Part shown: positions 16,245 through 25,805 of the stretch, piece by piece
How the letters are laid out: each line of letters begins with the position of its first letter
Position numbering within the stretch: position 1 is the first letter of the stretch
Assembly: GCF_023499215.1 (NCBI RefSeq)
Contig: NZ_JAKHSK010000004.1
Location: 170,010-234,009 of the forward strand
DNA: 64,000 bases
Reading direction: 5' to 3'
Source of the DNA: Zunongwangia pacifica
Lineage (GTDB): Bacteria; Bacteroidota; Bacteroidia; Flavobacteriales; Flavobacteriaceae
Position numbers and translations under genes: made by a program
Notes under the pieces: model-generated
The model's database searches: none
What the model was told of the DNA's origin: nothing
Seen by the model: only the letters and a program-made list of their open reading frames with translations

Positions 16245-19200
16245 ATGAATACTCAAATTTTAAGAATTTATTTGTTAGCATCCCTAATTTTTACCGCTTG
16301 TAGTAGTGATGATAAAAAATTAGCAGCGGAAGTTGATTCTCCTTTATTTAGTCTTCTAGGCTCTGCTCAAACCGGTATTGATTTCGAAAATACACTCACG
16401 GAAACCCAAGAAAACAACATCATTACTTACGAATATATCTATAATGGTGGTGGGGTAGCCGTAGGCGATGTTAATAATGATGGCCTTTCTGATGTATATC
16501 TCTCTGGGAACCAGGTTAAAAATAAACTGTTCTTAAACAAAGGCGGTTTAAAATTTGAAGATGTCACTGCAAAAACTCAATTAGAGGAGAAAGATGGTTG
16601 GAAAACTGGGACGGCCATGGCAGATATTAATGGTGACGGCCTTCTAGACATTTATGTGTGTTATTCTGGTAACGCCCCTCAAGAAGGGATGGCAAAGCCA
16701 CTGATTGGTGATTATAAACCCAGATCAAATCAGTTATTTATAAATCAGGGAATTGGAGCAGATGGTTTACCCACCTTTAAAGAGCAGGCCAAAGAGTATG
16801 GTGTAGATGCTGTAGGTACTTTTAGCACGCAGGCGTACTTTTTAGATTATGATCTGGATGGGGATCTCGATTTATTCTTGCTTAATCATGCCAATAAATT
16901 TTATAATATATTTTATAACGTTACTATGTTACGTAGCAAGCGTCATCCATATTATGGCAATCAGCTTTATGAAAATCGAGGTAATAAATTTGTGGAGGTT
17001 TCTGAAAAAGCAGGAATTGATGGTACCGGTATCAACTTTGGTCTTAGTGCGGCAATCAGTGATTTAAACAAAGATGGATACCCCGATATTTTTGTGACTA
17101 ATGATTATTCTGAACAGGACTTTTGCTATTTAAATAATGGTGATGGTACTTTTACCGAAACTTCAAAGACTTCTTTTGCTCATTTTTCAAAATATTCTAT
17201 GGGATCTGATGTTGCCGATATTAATAACGACTTAAATCCCGATTTGTTTGTTGTAGACATGCTTCCTGAAGACAATTATCGCCAAAAAGTACTAAAAGGA
17301 TCAGATGAATACAATAAGGTGCAACGCCTTATTGACAGTGGTTACCATAAGCAGTATATGCGTAATAATCTGCATTTGAGTAAAGGTCTGGACCCAGAGG
17401 GAACTATGCGCTTTACAGAGGTGGGACAGCTTGCCGGGATTTCTAATACCGATTGGAGCTGGGCGCCTTTATTTGCCGATTATGATAATGATGGTCTTAA
17501 AGACGTTTTTATAACTAATGGATATCTTCGAGATTACAGCAACCTTGATTTTAATAATTATACGGTTCATGAGGCCTATGCTCGTGCTCAGGCAAATCGT
17601 GAAAAACTCGATTTAGGGCTTTTAATCAGTAAAATTCCTTCTACTAAGGTTTCTAATTATGCGTATAAAAATGTAGACGGATTACTCTTTGAAAATAAAA
17701 CGGAAGAATGGGGACTTAATCTTAAAACAGTTTCTAACGCTATGGCGTATGCCGATTTTGATAATGATGGAGATCTAGATCTAATCATTAACAATCTTAA
17801 CGATCCTGTTTTGGTTTATGAAAACCACGAAAATGAGCAACTTTCCAATAATTTTATTTCTCTCACATTCAAAGGGAAAGACAAAAATACACAAGCTTTG
17901 GGCACTAAAGTTGTCCTTCATTTTGGAGACGGAAGCCGTATTTATCAGGAAGCCTATTATATAAGGGGATTTCAGTCTTCGGTAGACCCTAAAATGACGA
18001 TCGGTTTGGGGCAGGCTAAAAGTTTGGAAAGCCTAGATGTGATCTGGCCTTCTAAAAAGCTTAGCCGTATTAAAAATGTGCAGGCCAATCAACTACTTTC
18101 ATTAAACGAAGCAGATGCAATCGAGACTTATCAATACGATAGTATTCCTTCAGAGTCCTTTTTTAAGGATATCACATCGACTTCCAATATAGATTTTGTA
18201 CATCAGGAAAATTCGTATGTCGATTTTGATTACGAAAGTCTTATTCCGTATCAGGTCTCTAAAACAAGTGGGAAGGTAGCTGTAGGCGATGTCAATAACG
18301 ATGGTAATGACGATATTTTTTTCCTAGGGGCAAGTGGTCAGGCCTCTCAGCTATATTTAGGGCTTGATAACGGGAAATTTAAAAATTTCAATTCCAATCA
18401 GCCGTGGGATACTGCTGAAGATGTTATACATGAGGATTATGATGCCCTGTTTTTTGATGCTGATGCCGATGGGGATCTCGATTTATACGTGGTAAGCGGA
18501 GGGAATGAAGAGTTTAATGGAGATGCCTATTATCAGGATCGATTTTACCTTAATGCAGGTAATGGTAAATTCAGCAAAATAGAAAATGCGTTACCTGATA
18601 TGAAATTTAGCGGCGGTGTGGTAAAAGCTGCGGACTATGATCAAGATGGAGATTTAGATCTGTTTGTGGGTGGAAGAATTTCAGGTGGAAATTATCCAAT
18701 GTCGCCTAGAAGTACCTTGCTTACCAATGAAAGTACAGGAACTACAGTAAAATTTAGCATTAACCGAAGTAATGATTTGGAGCAGGTAGGCATGGTGACC
18801 GATGCAGAATGGGTAGATTTGGATAATGATACCTGGCCCGATTTGGTTTTAACGGGGGAGTGGATGCCTGTAAGCATTTTTAAAAACGATCAAGGTGTTT
18901 TAAAAAATCAGACCAATGCAGCTGGCCTTGGAAACTCAAACGGATGGTGGTTTAGTCTGGAAAAAGGTGATTTTGACGGAGATGGTGATATCGATTTTGT
19001 GGCTGGTAACCTTGGAGAAAACAATCAGTTTAAAGCTTCGGTCACAGAGCCCATGCGCTATTACATTCAGGATATTGATAATAATGGGCGTATAGATCCC
19101 ATCTTAACTTATTACATCGATGGGATAAGCTATCCCTGGCCTACACGAGATGAATTAATGTCACAGGTTTCTGCCTTAAAGAAACAATACGTGTCTTACG

Positions 19201-19640
19201 ATAGTTATGCAAAAACCAATACCGATGAATTTTTAAAAACGAATAATATAGAACCCCGTTTTACTTTAGAGATTTTTACACTGGCCTCGGCCTTTATAGA
19301 GAATAATGGGGATGAGACTTTCAGTTTAAAAGCATTGCCCAAGCCCGTTCAAGATTCGGCTATTCAGGATTTTGTGTATTCAGATTTTGATGGTGACGGT
19401 ACCGCTGAGGTTCTTATCGCCGGCAATTTGTTCCCGTTTAGGGTAAGCCAGGGATCAATAGATGCCTCCTTCGGGTCGATGCTTTCATTTGATCAGGGTA
19501 ATTTCAACCTGGTGCCCAAATCGGGTAAACTTTGGTTAGATGGGGACATAAAATCCCTTAGTGTTTTAAAACATACATCCGGTAAAAAGCGATTATTGGT
19601 CTCTCGAAATAACGATCATCCAAGTTTATATTCCTATTAA
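16245..19640 (+). CDS. FG-GAP/VCBS-repeat lipoprotein with UnbV/ASPIC domain
   Basis: An 1131-residue exported lipoprotein (lipobox FTAC, Cys19). It contains many FG-GAP/VCBS beta-propeller blades carrying calcium-type DxDxDG loops, for example GDVNNDGLSDVY, ADINGDGLLDIY, DYDLDGDLDLFL, DFDNDGDLDLII, DADADGDLDLYV and DYDQDGDLDLFV. A UnbV/ASPIC domain lies at about residues 535-625 (GTKVVLHFGDGSRIYQE through LDVIWPSKKLSRIKNVQ). Proteins of this architecture and length are common beside SusCD systems in Bacteroidetes and are thought to be surface adhesive or glycan-binding proteins, but no enzymatic role is known to me. The gene is isolated, with gaps of 624 and 368 bases on its sides. No truncation is evident. 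Confidence 0.88.
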   Translation: MNTQILRIYLLASLIFTACSSDDKKLAAEVDSPLFSLLGSAQTGIDFENTLTETQENNIITYEYIYNGGGVAVGDVNNDGLSDVYLSGNQVKNKLFLNKGGLKFEDVTAKTQLEEKDGWKTGTAMADINGDGLLDIYVCYSGNAPQEGMAKPLIGDYKPRSNQLFINQGIGADGLPTFKEQAKEYGVDAVGTFSTQAYFLDYDLDGDLDLFLLNHANKFYNIFYNVTMLRSKRHPYYGNQLYENRGNKFVEVSEKAGIDGTGINFGLSAAISDLNKDGYPDIFVTNDYSEQDFCYLNNGDGTFTETSKTSFAHFSKYSMGSDVADINNDLNPDLFVVDMLPEDNYRQKVLKGSDEYNKVQRLIDSGYHKQYMRNNLHLSKGLDPEGTMRFTEVGQLAGISNTDWSWAPLFADYDNDGLKDVFITNGYLRDYSNLDFNNYTVHEAYARAQANREKLDLGLLISKIPSTKVSNYAYKNVDGLLFENKTEEWGLNLKTVSNAMAYADFDNDGDLDLIINNLNDPVLVYENHENEQLSNNFISLTFKGKDKNTQALGTKVVLHFGDGSRIYQEAYYIRGFQSSVDPKMTIGLGQAKSLESLDVIWPSKKLSRIKNVQANQLLSLNEADAIETYQYDSIPSESFFKDITSTSNIDFVHQENSYVDFDYESLIPYQVSKTSGKVAVGDVNNDGNDDIFFLGASGQASQLYLGLDNGKFKNFNSNQPWDTAEDVIHEDYDALFFDADADGDLDLYVVSGGNEEFNGDAYYQDRFYLNAGNGKFSKIENALPDMKFSGGVVKAADYDQDGDLDLFVGGRISGGNYPMSPRSTLLTNESTGTTVKFSINRSNDLEQVGMVTDAEWVDLDNDTWPDLVLTGEWMPVSIFKNDQGVLKNQTNAAGLGNSNGWWFSLEKGDFDGDGDIDFVAGNLGENNQFKASVTEPMRYYIQDIDNNGRIDPILTYYIDGISYPWPTRDELMSQVSALKKQYVSYDSYAKTNTDEFLKTNNIEPRFTLEIFTLASAFIENNGDETFSLKALPKPVQDSAIQDFVYSDFDGDGTAEVLIAGNLFPFRVSQGSIDASFGSMLSFDQGNFNLVPKSGKLWLDGDIKSLSVLKHTSGKKRLLVSRNNDHPSLYSY

Positions 19641-20008
19641 AGTGAATTCAGGGTTATTGGCGTATGGGCAGTTAAACAGTAAAAAGCCATCTCGGTAAGG
19701 CATTTAGGTTCCGATGGTTCTAATGGAATTGTCTCGGAAATTTGGTTTTTATACGAAGTAAAGCAGATGTGCAGGTTATCATCGGTTTCCTATTTATTAC
19801 CTAGCAAGATTGCCTGGGGGTTGCTGGATTCCAGTGCTTTTGGACAGAACACATAAAAGCCACCGAAAACTTTTAAGCTAGTCTGAATGTCAATTGTTTA
19901 AAGTTCGGTTTTAATATCGATTACAGTTCAGTAGTGAAATTGCAATAAAAGTATCAATAGCTGTATAAATATGATCATTGCAGCTTTTTAATCTATAAAG
20001 TAAATGTT
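19641..20008. other. Non-coding gap before the MG2/plug protein gene
   Basis: No gene is visible in these 368 bases. The notable feature is an operator-like sequence at 19912-19925 (TAATATCGATTACA), which matches 11 of 14 positions of the perfect palindrome at 13839-13852 and lies 84 bases before the next start codon. Confidence 0.5.
19912..19925. promoter_or_regulatory. Candidate second LacI-type operator (half-conserved)
   Basis: TAATATCGATTACA keeps the full right half and centre (ATCGATTACA) of the operator candidate at 13839-13852. Position just upstream of an envelope gene makes it a plausible weaker site for the same regulator; chance occurrence in AT-rich DNA is not excluded. Confidence 0.35.
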
Positions 20009-22738
20009 ATGTATAGAAAAATACCAAAGAGTCACTTAACCGCTTTATTACTGAAATTTAAAACAAGTCTTTGCATTTTTATAATTATAAGTAAAGTTTC
20101 GCCGACTATAGCACAGCAGGATATTTATGCACAAGAAGCATTAGCCGAAAAGATTTATATTCAGACAGATCGCAAAACTTATACGCAGGGCGAGACAGTT
20201 TGGTTTAGGGGAATAGTGACTCAGGCCAAAGACAATGTGCTTTCAGCTTTAAGCGGTATTTTAAGGGTTGAATTGATAGATCCATTTGAGACTATTGTGG
20301 GCGAAAAACTCATCAAACTCAGCGATGGATTAGGAAGTAATTTTATCGATATCGAAGATTTTTATACCCCGGGGATATATCAGTTAAGGGCATATACCCA
20401 ATGGGATCAAAACTTTGGAACAGATTTTATATTTACTACCTATCTAAAGATTGTAGAAAATAATTTGCCGAACAGTCTTGTAAAGAAGCTTGAAACCGAT
20501 ACAAAAGATGCTACTCGTTTTTTGTTCAATCCAAAGTTATTGGATAGTGAGGTAGGTTTAAAATTTCAACTGGAAATAACGTATGATGATCAGGTAAAAA
20601 AGCGCACAATCCGTAAAAATAGTTCTGATAATTTCCTGTTGGAGGAAAAGTTTCCAGAAGAAACCAAATGGGTACATTTTAAAATGTTAACAGATTCCGG
20701 TAAAGAATGGAGGGAAACTTTATCACTTACCCGGCCGGCGGTCGATATTCAGTTTTTGCCTGAAGGAGGAAACTTAATTAGTGGGATGAGCAACTTATTA
20801 GGTTTTAAGGCACTGGATGAGAATGGAAACGGAGTCGCGGTTTCAGGGACTATTTATGATGCTCAGGACAATCTGGTCACTTCCTTTAAAAGCAACAAGC
20901 TGGGGATGGGAAGGGTTTACGTATTTCCAAATGAGACAACAACCTACAGGGTAGCGCTGGCAAACCCTTATCACGACATACCGCTTACCTACACATTTCC
21001 TTCAGTAACTGAAAAAGGGAGTACACTTTCGGTGAATCAGATAGGGGGAAATATAGCGGTGCATTTAAATTCCACTCAATTTAAGACTGATTCAGTGCTC
21101 GTTGCAGTAAGTAGTAGAGGGATGGTAATAGGGGAAATAGTCCGTAAAATGGAAGAAGGAAAGGAAACCTTATATTTTTCAAAAGAATCTTTACCCACCG
21201 GAATTTTAGTATTTACCCTTAAAGACAAAGAAAAAAATCCCTTAGCTGAACGTTTATTTTTTAATGATTTAAAGGCAGAAACATTTAATTTCGATATGAT
21301 ATTGCCTAAAAATCTTTATAAAACCAGGGAAGAGGTAAATCTTCAGCTAAACTCTCAAGAACTTTCTATAGATACGAGTTGGACGGGTAGTGCATCAGTT
21401 TTGGTGATTCCTGAAGAGTTAACCAATGAGCATAGCATCTGGTCCTATTTTATGCTCTCTTCAGAATTGCGCGGACGTGTAGAGAAGCCCTCCTTCTATT
21501 TTAAGGGCACTAAACTTATAAATCCCGTTGAACTCGACAATCTTCTTTTAACTCAGGGCTGGAGAGGGTATACCTTTAACACCCCTCCCAATGACCAAAA
21601 GATGAATTTCTTGCCAGAATTTACTTTAGGTATAAAAGGGGAGATTGCAGCACTTTTTGATAAAGATAAAATGAAAGAAGATGTGAATGTAAGCTTAATG
21701 GTATTTGGAGAAGAGCAAACTTTCTATAATCAGAAAACGGATAGCCTGGGAAAATTTCAATTTTTATTACCGCCAATGGAAGGCAGGCGTGTTAGGGCTG
21801 TTTTACAAACTAAAAATGATGCGGGTAAAAACCGAAATTATAGCCTAAGTCTCGATGTGTTATCTAAACCAAAGATTCAATATGACCGTAGTTATACTTT
21901 TACCAACCAAAAGGATTCCATACAAACAACTTTAAATAAAACAAACGAAGAACGTAAACGTGGTAATTATTTTGATTACGATCCTAATGTTAATCAGTTA
22001 GAAGAAGTATTTATTAGTGATTATAAGCTCACTCCGCAACGTCAAAAAGTATTGGATACCTACGGAAAGCCAGATGTAGTTATAGATGGTAAAGCGATTG
22101 AAAAAAATGAGAATGAATACAGTCATGGATTGTATGGTGTGCTACGACAAGCCTTTGGAGACAAAATCAGTTTTCGTTTATATGAAGACAGTACCGGTGT
22201 AAGGTATCAAAAAGCAGTGGTTACGGGAGGTATGGAAACCATCGTATTGGTTGATGGTATCCCGGTTTTGGCAGACGCCTATCAATTTTTGCCTAACCTG
22301 CCACCAAGTGAAGTAAAGAGTGTTGAGATTCTTGATGGTATTACAAAGAATTTTATGCCGCTTTACCGTCGTGTATATCCATTTTCAGATATGTCGTTGA
22401 CCCCAAGTATGGGAAACATTCTGGCTATTTATACCTATAGTGGGAACGGATTTTATACCGCAACGAAATCAAAAGGGATTTTAAAAACCAGTATTCCTTT
22501 ATTTGCCCCTAAAAAAGAATTCTATATTCCTAAATATGAACCCAATGAAGTAACCTTACCCGGTGACAACGACGTTACAATATATTGGAATCCTGATCTA
22601 AAGATTAAAGAGGGGAAGAAGATAATGGTGAACTATCCCAATAACGATAGTCCTGGAAAGAAAAGAATCATTGTTGAGGTTATTTCTAAGGATGGTAAAA
22701 TAGGGTACAAAACATTAGATTACGAGGTGGAAGATTAA
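20009..22738 (+). CDS. Secreted MG2-domain / TonB-plug-like protein without barrel
   Basis: A 909-residue exported protein. The N-terminus (about 1-36) is a signal with hydrophobic LCIFIIISKVSP and ends near AQQ. Residues 45-160 look like a macroglobulin MG2 domain (KIYIQTDRKTYTQGETVWFRG, YQLRAYTQWDQNFG). Sandwich-type domains follow. Residues about 690-815 resemble a TonB-dependent-receptor plug: DVVIDGKAI, TIVLVDGIPV, SEVKSVEILDGITKNFMPLY and GNILAIYTYSG. No beta-barrel follows; the C-terminus ends in another sandwich domain. Such proteins are widespread in Bacteroidetes and usually left as plug-domain proteins of unknown function. It precedes the rhamnogalacturonan enzyme cluster by about 350 bases, on the same strand. 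Confidence 0.8.
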   Translation: MYRKIPKSHLTALLLKFKTSLCIFIIISKVSPTIAQQDIYAQEALAEKIYIQTDRKTYTQGETVWFRGIVTQAKDNVLSALSGILRVELIDPFETIVGEKLIKLSDGLGSNFIDIEDFYTPGIYQLRAYTQWDQNFGTDFIFTTYLKIVENNLPNSLVKKLETDTKDATRFLFNPKLLDSEVGLKFQLEITYDDQVKKRTIRKNSSDNFLLEEKFPEETKWVHFKMLTDSGKEWRETLSLTRPAVDIQFLPEGGNLISGMSNLLGFKALDENGNGVAVSGTIYDAQDNLVTSFKSNKLGMGRVYVFPNETTTYRVALANPYHDIPLTYTFPSVTEKGSTLSVNQIGGNIAVHLNSTQFKTDSVLVAVSSRGMVIGEIVRKMEEGKETLYFSKESLPTGILVFTLKDKEKNPLAERLFFNDLKAETFNFDMILPKNLYKTREEVNLQLNSQELSIDTSWTGSASVLVIPEELTNEHSIWSYFMLSSELRGRVEKPSFYFKGTKLINPVELDNLLLTQGWRGYTFNTPPNDQKMNFLPEFTLGIKGEIAALFDKDKMKEDVNVSLMVFGEEQTFYNQKTDSLGKFQFLLPPMEGRRVRAVLQTKNDAGKNRNYSLSLDVLSKPKIQYDRSYTFTNQKDSIQTTLNKTNEERKRGNYFDYDPNVNQLEEVFISDYKLTPQRQKVLDTYGKPDVVIDGKAIEKNENEYSHGLYGVLRQAFGDKISFRLYEDSTGVRYQKAVVTGGMETIVLVDGIPVLADAYQFLPNLPPSEVKSVEILDGITKNFMPLYRRVYPFSDMSLTPSMGNILAIYTYSGNGFYTATKSKGILKTSIPLFAPKKEFYIPKYEPNEVTLPGDNDVTIYWNPDLKIKEGKKIMVNYPNNDSPGKKRIIVEVISKDGKIGYKTLDYEVED

Positions 22739-23087
22739 TATAAGTAAGATCGTTAATTATAGAGGCGACATGCTACGGATGCGTAGATTTCTGTTCAATA
22801 GAACATTATAATTATCAATATTTTATATCAATTTTTATCATTTAGAAGGTACTGGGCATCACTCGAAAAATTCAGATATTTATAGTTACAATATCAAATG
22901 AGTAGGCTTATATCATAGTTTTTAATGAACGAAGCTGAAAAACTTAGGAAAAAGATATGCGTGCTGGAAAAGTACCTGTTTGTTCCCGGATTTTCAGGAT
23001 AGGACAGGATGCCTGCTTCAGGGATTTCGGTTATTTTCACCACTTAATGAGAAAACGATTTCGATTTTTCAAAATTTGAAGTTTATA
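22739..23087. other. Non-coding gap before the GH106-like gene
   Basis: No convincing gene is visible in these 349 bases. An in-frame upstream extension of the next gene from 22980 begins with TTG and encodes no signal peptide at its start, so it was not used. No clear promoter box or terminator was identified. Confidence 0.5.
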
Positions 23088-25793
23088 ATGAAGATTTTTC
23101 GTGATTTATTGTTTTCAGCAATAATTCTTATCAGTATAGATTTAAGTGCTCAAAATCAGCGATATTGGCCAGTGCAGCAAAAGGAAACGAAACCCTGGAC
23201 GCGTTGGTGGTGGATGGGAAGCGCGGTTGATAAAAAAAACATCCGCGAACATTTAATCGAATTCCAAAAAGCCGGCTTGGGCGGTGTAGAAATTACGCCA
23301 ATTTACGGTGCAAAAGGTGAAGAAGACCATTTTTTAGATTTTCTTTCTCCAGAATATCTTGAGATTTTAGATTTTACCATAAAAACCGGTGACAGTTTAG
23401 GTTTAGGAGTGGATATGGTATTGGGAACGGGCTGGCCTTATGGCGGTAAACAGGTGAGTGTAGATGATGCGGCTTCAAAATTAGTGGTTAATAAAATAGA
23501 ACTCGAAAAAGGAGATACTTTTAAAGGTTCTTTACTGCCAAAAGACGAGAAAAATCCGATTTTTCTTCAGGCTGTGGTTACTTTTGATGAAGCTGGAAAT
23601 TCAGAAATTATCACTGAAAATGTAAAAAATAAGACCGATTTAAAATGGAAAGCGAAAAGGCAGAATTATACAATTTATGTCTTATTTCTTGGTAAAACAG
23701 GGCAAAAAGTAAAGCGAGCTGCTCCCGGTGGCGCAGGTTTTACTCTGGATCATTTTTCAAAAGATGCGCTAAACAATTATTTAAAACCTTTTAATGAAGC
23801 ATTTGCTAAGATTAGCGAAAAACCAAGGGCAATTTTTAATGATAGTTACGAGGTTTATGGGACAGATTTCACCAAAGATTTTCTGCAGCAATTCGAAAAA
23901 AGAAGAGGTTATAATTTAGTGCAACATCTTGATAAATTATTGCTAAAAAAAGATGATGAAATTGGAAACCGCGTAAAAGCCGATTTTCGCGAAACGATCT
24001 CTGATATTTTACTGGAAGAATTTGATAATCCCTGGACAGCCTGGGCCAATGAAAACGGGATGAAAAGCCGGTTGCAGGCGCACGGTTCTCCGGGAAATTT
24101 AATCGATTTGTATGCCTCTGCAGATATTCCAGAATGTGAAACTTTTGGTTCGATGCCTTTCGATATTCCCGGTTTTAGAAGGGATTCTGCAAATATCAGA
24201 AAAGGTGATGCCGATCCTGTGATGCTTAAATTTTCATCCTCGGCAAGTCATGTGGCAGGAAGGCCTTTAATTTCGTCTGAGTCTTTTACCTGGCTTCGGG
24301 AACATTTTAAAACAGCGCTTTCCCAAACAAAACCAGAGGCTGAAGAATTACTGCTTAATGGTGTAAACCATATATTTTTACACGGCTCTACGTATTCACC
24401 AGAACGCGCTGGCTGGCCAGGCTGGAAGTTTTATGCCTCAGTTAATTTTAGTCCCAAAAACACCATTTGGGAAGATGCTCCCGGCTTATTTTCATATCTA
24501 TCTAATGTGCAGTCTATGCTGCAAAAAGGGCATAGCGATAACAAAAACCTGGTGTATTGGCCTATTTACGATATCTGGAATTCGTATTACAATGCCAATC
24601 TGTTTGTTCAGCTTAAAATTCATTCTTTAGAAGAGTGGTTAACCCATACGCCTTTTTATAAATTATCGACCGATTTGATGAAAAATGGCTACGGAATCGA
24701 TTTTATTTCAGATCGGTATATCGAGCAGGCTAAAGTGGTAAATGGGAAACTAGTATTACCCGGCGGAACTTTTTCAAGCTTAATTATTCCTGAAGCCAAG
24801 TTTATTCCGCTTAAAACAATGCAAAAGTTAGTGGAGCTAAAGGAAGCCGGAGCTACGATTATTTTTGAAGCCAAACCTGAAAGTGTCCCGGGATTTAAAG
24901 ATTACGAGTCGGCTAACCGCAAACTGGATAAACTAAATGAGAAAATAAAAATTTCAGCCGATGTAAAATCTAGCCTGAAATCAGCCAATATCCATCCTGA
25001 GACTTTGGTGGAAAATGGACTCAAATATATCAGAAGGGCAGATGAGGAAGGTAAGATTTATTTTCTCGTTAATCATACTTCAAAAACAATCGATGAGTTT
25101 ATTCCATTAAATTCTGAAGAAAAATCAGCTTTAATTTTAGATCCGCTGAATCGAAATCTGGGAATTGCAGAGACTAAAAATTCAGCAAATAAACTACAGG
25201 TAAAACTTCAAATTAAACCCGGACAATCGATTATTGTAAAAACAGCCGAAAGCTTTAATGCACCAGCATGGAACTATTTTGAAACAGCGGGCGATGGTAT
25301 TGTTTTGGAAAACTGGAAACTGAGTTTTGAAAACGGAGGGCCAGAAGTGCCAAAATCCCAAGAACTTTCAGAGCTAAAAAGCTGGACAGAAATCGATGAA
25401 ACAGCCGCTAATTTTTCTGGAACAGGGATTTATGAAACCACTTTTAAAAATCCAGATGAAAATGTAGAATACTGGAAACTCGATCTTGGCGATGTAAGAG
25501 AAAGTGCCCAGGTTTGGTTAAATGACGAGTACGTTGGTCGTTATTGGTCGGTTCCTTTTGAAGTTATTTTAAGAGATCTGAAGCAGGGCGAAAATAAATT
25601 AACCGTTAAAGTGACCAACCTTGCTGCGAATCGATTGCGAGCTAAGGAAATGAGGGGAGAAGAGTGGAAGACTTTTTACGAGATCAATATTGTGAATAAA
25701 GATTACGAAAAATTTGATGCTACTAAATGGAATCCCATGCCTTCTGGTTTAATAAGTCTGGTAAAACTGATTCCCCTAAAAACCATAAAATAA
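23088..25793 (+). CDS. GH106-like glycoside hydrolase (probable alpha-L-rhamnosidase)
   Basis: A 901-residue exported enzyme. I start it at the ATG at 23088 because the signal peptide MKIFRDLLFSAIILISIDLSAQ begins there. The N-terminal block KPWTRWWWMGSAVDKKNI, the AGLGGVEITPIYG strand, LGTGWPYGGKQVS and FNDSYEVYGTDFTKDFL are typical of the GH106 (PF17132) family, whose characterised members remove alpha-L-rhamnose from rhamnogalacturonans. A galactose-binding-like beta-sandwich closes the protein (about residues 745-895, with LDLGDVRESAQVWLNDEYVG and LTVKVTNLAANRLR). At about 900 residues it is shorter than many GH106 enzymes. It is followed 12 bases later by the GH105 gene, giving a natural rhamnosidase/unsaturated-uronidase pair for RG-I or RG-II. 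Family membership is firm; exact substrate is inferred. Confidence 0.82.
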   Translation: MKIFRDLLFSAIILISIDLSAQNQRYWPVQQKETKPWTRWWWMGSAVDKKNIREHLIEFQKAGLGGVEITPIYGAKGEEDHFLDFLSPEYLEILDFTIKTGDSLGLGVDMVLGTGWPYGGKQVSVDDAASKLVVNKIELEKGDTFKGSLLPKDEKNPIFLQAVVTFDEAGNSEIITENVKNKTDLKWKAKRQNYTIYVLFLGKTGQKVKRAAPGGAGFTLDHFSKDALNNYLKPFNEAFAKISEKPRAIFNDSYEVYGTDFTKDFLQQFEKRRGYNLVQHLDKLLLKKDDEIGNRVKADFRETISDILLEEFDNPWTAWANENGMKSRLQAHGSPGNLIDLYASADIPECETFGSMPFDIPGFRRDSANIRKGDADPVMLKFSSSASHVAGRPLISSESFTWLREHFKTALSQTKPEAEELLLNGVNHIFLHGSTYSPERAGWPGWKFYASVNFSPKNTIWEDAPGLFSYLSNVQSMLQKGHSDNKNLVYWPIYDIWNSYYNANLFVQLKIHSLEEWLTHTPFYKLSTDLMKNGYGIDFISDRYIEQAKVVNGKLVLPGGTFSSLIIPEAKFIPLKTMQKLVELKEAGATIIFEAKPESVPGFKDYESANRKLDKLNEKIKISADVKSSLKSANIHPETLVENGLKYIRRADEEGKIYFLVNHTSKTIDEFIPLNSEEKSALILDPLNRNLGIAETKNSANKLQVKLQIKPGQSIIVKTAESFNAPAWNYFETAGDGIVLENWKLSFENGGPEVPKSQELSELKSWTEIDETAANFSGTGIYETTFKNPDENVEYWKLDLGDVRESAQVWLNDEYVGRYWSVPFEVILRDLKQGENKLTVKVTNLAANRLRAKEMRGEEWKTFYEINIVNKDYEKFDATKWNPMPSGLISLVKLIPLKTIK

Positions 25794-25805
25794 TATAAAA
25801 TTACT

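Noticed and set aside
22980..23087. 36-residue N-terminal extension of the GH106-like enzyme from a TTG
   Set aside because: A classical signal peptide starts at 23088, and the extension would bury it.
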